A DNA stretch of 64,000 nucleotides from JAFDZW01 sp964404255. GTDB taxonomy: Bacteria > Bacteroidota > Ignavibacteria > Palsa-1295. Location of the stretch: the NCBI GenBank assembly GCA_964404255.1, contig CAYOJJ010000002.1, positions 191,438-255,437 of the forward strand, in the 5' to 3' direction. Under the pieces are notes generated by a model that was not told the origin of the DNA, did not search any database, and saw nothing but the letters and a program-made list of their open reading frames with translations. Position numbers and translations under genes: made by a program. The stretch's first letter is position 1; every line of letters starts with the position of its first letter. This document shows, one piece after another, positions 59,760 through 64,000 of this stretch.

Positions 59760-62213
59760 TCAATATCCTATCAGGGTAAAGCCTGCCCAGTAGAGCGGAC
59801 GGTCTTCATTATAGCGTTTTTTTACCACAGCACGCATATACAGCTCTGCCGCCTGTAGGGCATCGCTTTTGCTTGCACCGTTAAGCAACTGCCTGTAAAA
59901 CTCGGTCATGAGTTCGGCCGTCTCGGTATCCGGTATTTTCCATAGACTCATCAATACATTTCTGGCGCCGGCCGTTCTGAGTGCTCTCGGTAGGCCAAAG
60001 ACACCTTCGCCAGGCTCGATCGTCCCGCGGCCGCTTTCGCAGGAGGAAAGGGTAACGAGATCTGTGCCTTCGAGATCGAGCGATTGCGCTTCGAGTGCAC
60101 TGAAGACGCCGAGCGTCGGTGCGGCAGCAGAACGCTCGTTCGCTTTGCTGAAAAAAAGCCTGGAATGCAGCAGGGCATTCGTTTCCGAACTATCTTCAGA
60201 AAATTTTCCGTGAGTGGCAAGATGTAAGATAGCGGGGCGGTGGATGTTTCGAAGGGCGCGGACAGTGGCATCGTCGCCAAGGTGCAGCGCTGTTTTCCAT
60301 CCCGTCTTGGAAAAGAGCGATGAGATCGAGACTGCTTCCTCGCGCGTGCCGGGAAGCGGCACGAGCGGTTTGATCGGTTTTTCTTTCGGTGTTGATTGTG
60401 AAGAAGCTGAGCCCGAGGCGGCTGTTCCGAAATCGGGATCGGCAAAGAAGGAAATAGTCTGTGCGCTTGTTGCCGTATCGCGTAAAAGATCGGAGACTGA
60501 AGCCAGAACCACGATCCGGTATTTATCGATAATATCCGTTTTTTTATCGAGCGGCAACGCGGCAAAAGAGATCTGGTTATAGACTCCATCGGGCGAGAGA
60601 TAGATCGTCCTGAACGAATCGACATACGGATCAATCGGCTTCCAGAGCAATGAACTGATAAGCAGTGCCGATTCTTTTGTTTTCGCCGTGCCATGCTCAA
60701 GCGAGCGGAAATATTCTCTTATGATCGCTTTATCTTCCAATGCCGAAGCGAGCCCGATGTAAGCAAAGCTGGCATGGCGCTTCGTATCGCCGGTACTTAC
60801 AATGGAAGCATAAAAAGTCGAATCGGTCTTACGCTCGCCATCGTAATAGGGGAAGGTCAGAATATCGAGAATACAACTGCCCGGCGCGAGCGAGGCTCTG
60901 AGCGAGGATTCGGCCTGTTCGCCAAGCGAAGCATAGCGTTTAAATTGATTCGAGCGCCTGACCAATAATTTTTCAATCTCATTTATATCCCGATCGATAC
61001 TATCGCGGGTATAATAGGGGTGAGCGAGCTTGAACGAATCTTTTATGCCGAGAGCGGTCCGGCGCAGACGCAGATCGCTGAGTTCGGCAAGGTAGCGATC
61101 GAGCACTGTATCATTTGCATTGCGAGCCGTGCTATAAGCGGAGCTGAGACTTGAAAGCACGACGCCTTTTTGTAAAAGCATCCACTCGAAGGCAAGGTCG
61201 TTAAGTTCGGGACGGACGATATTATTACGAAAGACAGTACTAAAAACTCTCCCGCTGCTCTGCTTTAATCTTCTGATGAAGGCGAGTCGTTCGCGCTCGC
61301 TGGTGTAAAGGATATTATTCTGCAGCGCTTTTGAAAAGGTTTGCAGTGCACTACCATAACTCGCAATGGAAGAATCGAGCTTCCCCCGCTGCTCCTCGAT
61401 CGTACCTCTGATAAGCTCGGCGATAGCTTTATCCGATGAAGAAGGATTGCCCGATGAAAAAAGGGAGATCGCGATCTTAATATCTGAAGCGGCCGAATCA
61501 TCAAGCCCGAGGATAGAGCGGGACCTCGCCCGCTGTTCCCAGACAGCCGGCCCACTTGCAGTGTAAGTAAGTGCTGTAGTATAAAGATGCTCGGCCGATG
61601 AAAAATTGTGCCTGGCAAAAGCAAGATCGCCCTGTACTTTTTTCAACCGAGCCGCTTCGTAACTGCTATGCTCGTTTACTGGCAGTGTTGGTCCGTATAC
61701 TGTAAGAAGCTGTTCGGCGCCCGTTGCATCATTCGCTTCGAGTTTATATTCTGCGACAGCGATTGCCGAAAGAGCCGTATATCTATCTTTTTCTCCGAGA
61801 GTAGCTTTATAATTTTGGAATTGATTGGTCGCGGCATCGATAGCATCGCCGATGCGCGCTTCTTCCCGGTAGATGACGGCTAAGCGGCTCCAGATGGAAG
61901 AGACAGCCGGATGAACCGGCGAGAAGGCCGCAGAGAAAAGATCTTTTGCTTTTAGGAATTCCGTTTCGGCATCGTCGTACTTCGCCAGTTCAAGCTCGCA
62001 GATACCGAGGCGGTAGTGGCAATAGGCCGAAAGCGAATCGGGCAGGGAAGTAGAAAGCGCGCGCTGAATGTAAGCGATCCCGGAAAGATAATCTCCGGAA
62101 AGGTAAATGGAGTCGATGGTCTGGGGAATGGATTCAGGCGAAAGCGGCTGCGCGTTAAGAGCCGAAAAAGATAGTAGGAAAACGAAGGCAGCGATTAGCG
62201 AACGAACGCTCAC
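59760..62213 (-). CDS. Secreted CHAT-domain protease-like protein with TPR repeats
   Basis: 817 residues. Signal peptide MSVRSLIAAFVFLLSFSALNAQ. TPR-like helical pairs fill residues 30-350 (YCHYRLGICELELAKYDDAETEFLKAK and similar). The C-terminal CHAT domain (about 450-817) carries the caspase-like dyad: His668 in ILHLATHGKFS and Cys725 in TLSSCESGRG, followed by GEGVFGLPRALRTAGARNVLMSLW. Both catalytic residues are intact, so peptidase activity is plausible. Most described CHAT proteins are cytoplasmic; this one carries an export signal. Overlaps the upstream membrane gene by four bases. Confidence 0.9.
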   Translation of the reverse strand: MSVRSLIAAFVFLLSFSALNAQPLSPESIPQTIDSIYLSGDYLSGIAYIQRALSTSLPDSLSAYCHYRLGICELELAKYDDAETEFLKAKDLFSAAFSPVHPAVSSIWSRLAVIYREEARIGDAIDAATNQFQNYKATLGEKDRYTALSAIAVAEYKLEANDATGAEQLLTVYGPTLPVNEHSSYEAARLKKVQGDLAFARHNFSSAEHLYTTALTYTASGPAVWEQRARSRSILGLDDSAASDIKIAISLFSSGNPSSSDKAIAELIRGTIEEQRGKLDSSIASYGSALQTFSKALQNNILYTSERERLAFIRRLKQSSGRVFSTVFRNNIVRPELNDLAFEWMLLQKGVVLSSLSSAYSTARNANDTVLDRYLAELSDLRLRRTALGIKDSFKLAHPYYTRDSIDRDINEIEKLLVRRSNQFKRYASLGEQAESSLRASLAPGSCILDILTFPYYDGERKTDSTFYASIVSTGDTKRHASFAYIGLASALEDKAIIREYFRSLEHGTAKTKESALLISSLLWKPIDPYVDSFRTIYLSPDGVYNQISFAALPLDKKTDIIDKYRIVVLASVSDLLRDTATSAQTISFFADPDFGTAASGSASSQSTPKEKPIKPLVPLPGTREEAVSISSLFSKTGWKTALHLGDDATVRALRNIHRPAILHLATHGKFSEDSSETNALLHSRLFFSKANERSAAAPTLGVFSALEAQSLDLEGTDLVTLSSCESGRGTIEPGEGVFGLPRALRTAGARNVLMSLWKIPDTETAELMTEFYRQLLNGASKSDALQAAELYMRAVVKKRYNEDRPLYWAGFTLIGY

Positions 62214-63070
62214 TGAATAGTTATGGTCTTTACTTGCGACGGCTTTGCTGTTTCTTTGCCGCTCGAAGCGATGACCCTGAGGCTTACGGTTTCACCGGCT
62301 GCAAGGTTTAGCTTCGCTTTTGCGCGTGCTGATTGCATAACAGGGTGAAAGTTTTCCTCGTTCGCCTTCTTCAGTTCGACGATATAAAAGAGGGCGCCAT
62401 CGACGGGCTGCCATTCCAGCGTAAGCACTCCATCTTTCGACTGTGCCGTGGTGATAGCAGTCTGGCCGAGCGATTCTTTGGCATTAAGCTGCTTTAAGCG
62501 GTTGGCATCGGTAGCAGAGGTTGTCTCGCTCGGATGCGATTCTTCCCCACGAAAGGTTGGCGAAGTAGTAGTAGTAGCCGGAGATTCAGTTGAAGAAGAA
62601 CTGCTCGTGGAGCCGGAAGCAGAGGGGCTGCTTGTCGAAGAGCCGTCGGAGATCACTTGCCCGCTACCTGGAATACCAGAGGGGTTCGATGCCCATGGGC
62701 GCCAGATAAAAAGCGCGGCAACAATGATAGCGGCAGCCGAAGCGAACCGATAAGTAAAAGCCGGCGTAGCGAAGAGCGCTCCGAGTTTTGCAAAAAGGGA
62801 TTGAGATCTTTCCGGAGCCGCTTTCATCTTGGGCTCGGGAAGGGCAAATCGTTTGTAGGCTTCGGCGATCTCGGCATCGGAAGGAGGCACTTCCGACCTC
62901 ATGTAGCCATAAAGTACCTCAAGCGATTCGGCCTGTACCTTGAACTCGCTAAGGAGTTCGGGATGCACCTGCTCGTAGGAGCGGCGCACTTCTTCGGTAT
63001 CCTTATCCTGCAGGATCGCCGCGATATAGGAATCGCTGAACCGATCGAGTATCTGTTTTGCCTGACTCAT
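62210..63070 (-). CDS. Single-pass membrane protein, probable anti-sigma partner
   Basis: 286 residues. A cytoplasmic N-terminal helical domain (about 1-95, SQAKQILDRFSDSYIAAILQ ...) has no zinc HxxxCxxC motif. One membrane helix (YRFASAAAIIVAALFIW, about 106-122) follows, then a long Ser/Thr/Pro linker. The C-terminal FN3-like domain (GVLTLEWQPVDGALFYIVEL) is extracytoplasmic. It sits between the sigma factor and the CHAT gene with ATGA overlaps on both sides. An anti-sigma role is inference from position and topology. Confidence 0.78.
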   Translation of the reverse strand: MSQAKQILDRFSDSYIAAILQDKDTEEVRRSYEQVHPELLSEFKVQAESLEVLYGYMRSEVPPSDAEIAEAYKRFALPEPKMKAAPERSQSLFAKLGALFATPAFTYRFASAAAIIVAALFIWRPWASNPSGIPGSGQVISDGSSTSSPSASGSTSSSSSTESPATTTTSPTFRGEESHPSETTSATDANRLKQLNAKESLGQTAITTAQSKDGVLTLEWQPVDGALFYIVELKKANEENFHPVMQSARAKAKLNLAAGETVSLRVIASSGKETAKPSQVKTITIQ

Positions 63071-63849
63071 AAGAATACCTTCAGTGAAATAAGAATGATA
63101 AACAGCCCTTTACCGACGAGCGCCGTATAAAACGCTTCCAACGCCTCGTCTTCGGGGCAGGAGTGTTCCGTTGTCTCCTCCTTGAGATATAATCGTCTGA
63201 GAGTTTGGCTTTGTGACGTACTTAGTTCGGAAAGGACGATTTTATGCTTTGAAATAAGTTTTTGGCGAAGCATCGTAATGCCCCGCTTATGGATCTGCCG
63301 GGCATTGGCGACGCTAATTCCATTGGTTTCAGCGATTTCCTCATACTCCAGACCGGAAACCCGCTCTTCGATCACCCGGCGGTATTTATCGTCGAGGCTG
63401 CCGAGGATCCGCGCGGCTTCCATGCCGCCGAGGACAAGATCGGAAATATCGGCTGCCTGTTCAATAGGTTGTAGGCGGGCTTCCCAATTGCCGGCATCGG
63501 AATCGGTATCGCTGCTTTCGTCAATGCTCAGGAATACCTTGTCTTTGCGCGAGCGCTTGCGGTTATGATCGAGCGCCGTGCGTTCGGCCACGACATGAAT
63601 AAAGCCGAAGATGCGGCCCTGCTCCAGGACTTTCTCGGTCTTTTCGGCATCGCGGAACGTGGCAAGCAGTTTCTCGAGCGATTCCATGGCAATATCGGAA
63701 AGCTCGTCGGAGGAGAAGGAAGTACGCCAATGCTTCCTCAGCGAGGCCGTTACGAACTTATAGAGCAACGAGAACAGCCGCTCTTCGCTTCTGCGATCGC
63801 CGCGGGAAGCAGCCCGTACCAGAGGCGCAAGATCGGGTAGTTCTTTCAT
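63067..63849 (-). CDS. ECF-like RNA polymerase sigma factor with C-terminal hydrophobic tail
   Basis: 260 residues. The region 2 equivalent includes ELSDIAMESLEKLLATF and QGRIFGFIHVVAERTALDHNRKRSRK. Region 4 is LDDKYRRVIEERVSGLEYEEIAETNGISVANARQIHKRGITML, a normal sigma helix-turn-helix. Unlike standard ECF factors it has an extra C-terminal stretch of about 65 residues ending in a hydrophobic segment (LVGKGLFIILISLKVFL) that could anchor it to the membrane. The start of the membrane-protein gene overlaps its stop (ATGA). Confidence 0.85.
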   Translation of the reverse strand: MKELPDLAPLVRAASRGDRRSEERLFSLLYKFVTASLRKHWRTSFSSDELSDIAMESLEKLLATFRDAEKTEKVLEQGRIFGFIHVVAERTALDHNRKRSRKDKVFLSIDESSDTDSDAGNWEARLQPIEQAADISDLVLGGMEAARILGSLDDKYRRVIEERVSGLEYEEIAETNGISVANARQIHKRGITMLRQKLISKHKIVLSELSTSQSQTLRRLYLKEETTEHSCPEDEALEAFYTALVGKGLFIILISLKVFL

Positions 63850-63941
63850 CAGGCGGTGATTTGCTTATAAAAAGTCCGGTGTCAAAAAGTGGGAGCAGTG
63901 TATGTTTTTACATAGAACTCCCTGACATTCGTTTCATACGA

Positions 63942-64000
<59 letters not shown>

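Overview
The window looks like a chromosomal segment from the Bacteroidota/Chlorobiota/Ignavibacteriota (FCB) lineage. Three kinds of evidence point there. Several secreted proteins end in C-terminal sorting domains of the type IX secretion kind. Several start regions carry the Bacteroidota -7 promoter element TAnnTTTG with little Shine-Dalgarno signal. The gene content (DUF1501/DUF1800 pair, choice-of-anchor D protein, LVIVD propeller, Bacteroidota-type Lgt) resembles Kapabacteria/Ignavibacteria-like genomes; naming a genus would be a guess. No insertion sequence, prophage or CRISPR array was seen. Most of the DNA is of balanced composition, but two stretches (about 20.0-22.4 kb and 35.8-37.7 kb) are visibly AT-rich and look acquired.

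Layout. 0-10.3 kb: end of topA, ispF, a lipoprotein, an ABC membrane domain without ATPase overlapping histidine ammonia-lyase, a Crp/Fnr regulator, an LVIVD secreted protein, metG. 10.3-19 kb: an MFS carrier, an aldo/keto reductase and a complete heavy-metal RND efflux operon with a candidate operator. 19.4-22.5 kb: tRNA-Ser, then an AT-rich island with a helical-repeat protein flanked by two small secreted proteins that share a C-terminal tail. 22.5-29.5 kb: a Tat-exported amine oxidase, LiaF-like membrane proteins, a rifampicin-phosphotransferase-like enzyme, a RibD-like reductase, tRNA-Ser. 29.6-35.7 kb: an AraC regulator and oxidoreductase, lipB, and a TetR-paaABCD phenylacetyl-CoA epoxidase operon. 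35.8-37.7 kb: a graspetide (ATP-grasp RiPP) cluster of precursor, ligase and membrane protein. 37.8-44.6 kb: thiolase, epimerase, 3-hydroxyacyl-CoA dehydrogenase, a GT-C membrane protein, lgt and small membrane proteins. 44.6-56.4 kb: surface and secreted proteins, an N-acetylhexosamine-type kinase, a FemAB-glycosyltransferase-EamA operon. 56.6-64 kb: a structured small RNA, dut, fbp, and a sigma factor-membrane protein-secreted CHAT protease operon, ending in tRNA-Gly.

The strongest candidate for an undescribed system is the graspetide cluster. Its 81-residue precursor has two 15-residue core repeats sharing the spacing T-K-T-x-T-x3-E-x2-D-x-D. Its stop codon overlaps the start of an MvdD-like ATP-grasp ligase, a membrane protein of unknown role follows, and the whole unit is AT-rich and sits between phenylacetate-type catabolic genes. 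Second is the helical-repeat protein with two flanking small secreted proteins whose last residues IVVIDTNEV are identical although seven of the nine codons differ only synonymously. Third are the unassigned structured RNA at 56.6 kb and the sigma/CHAT operon.

Several small genes are short enough to be missed by ordinary calling and are listed here: 22251-22427, 24110-24286, 42563-42733 and 44405-44575. Start codons were moved downstream of the longest frame wherever a signal peptide, lipobox or operon overlap decided the matter.
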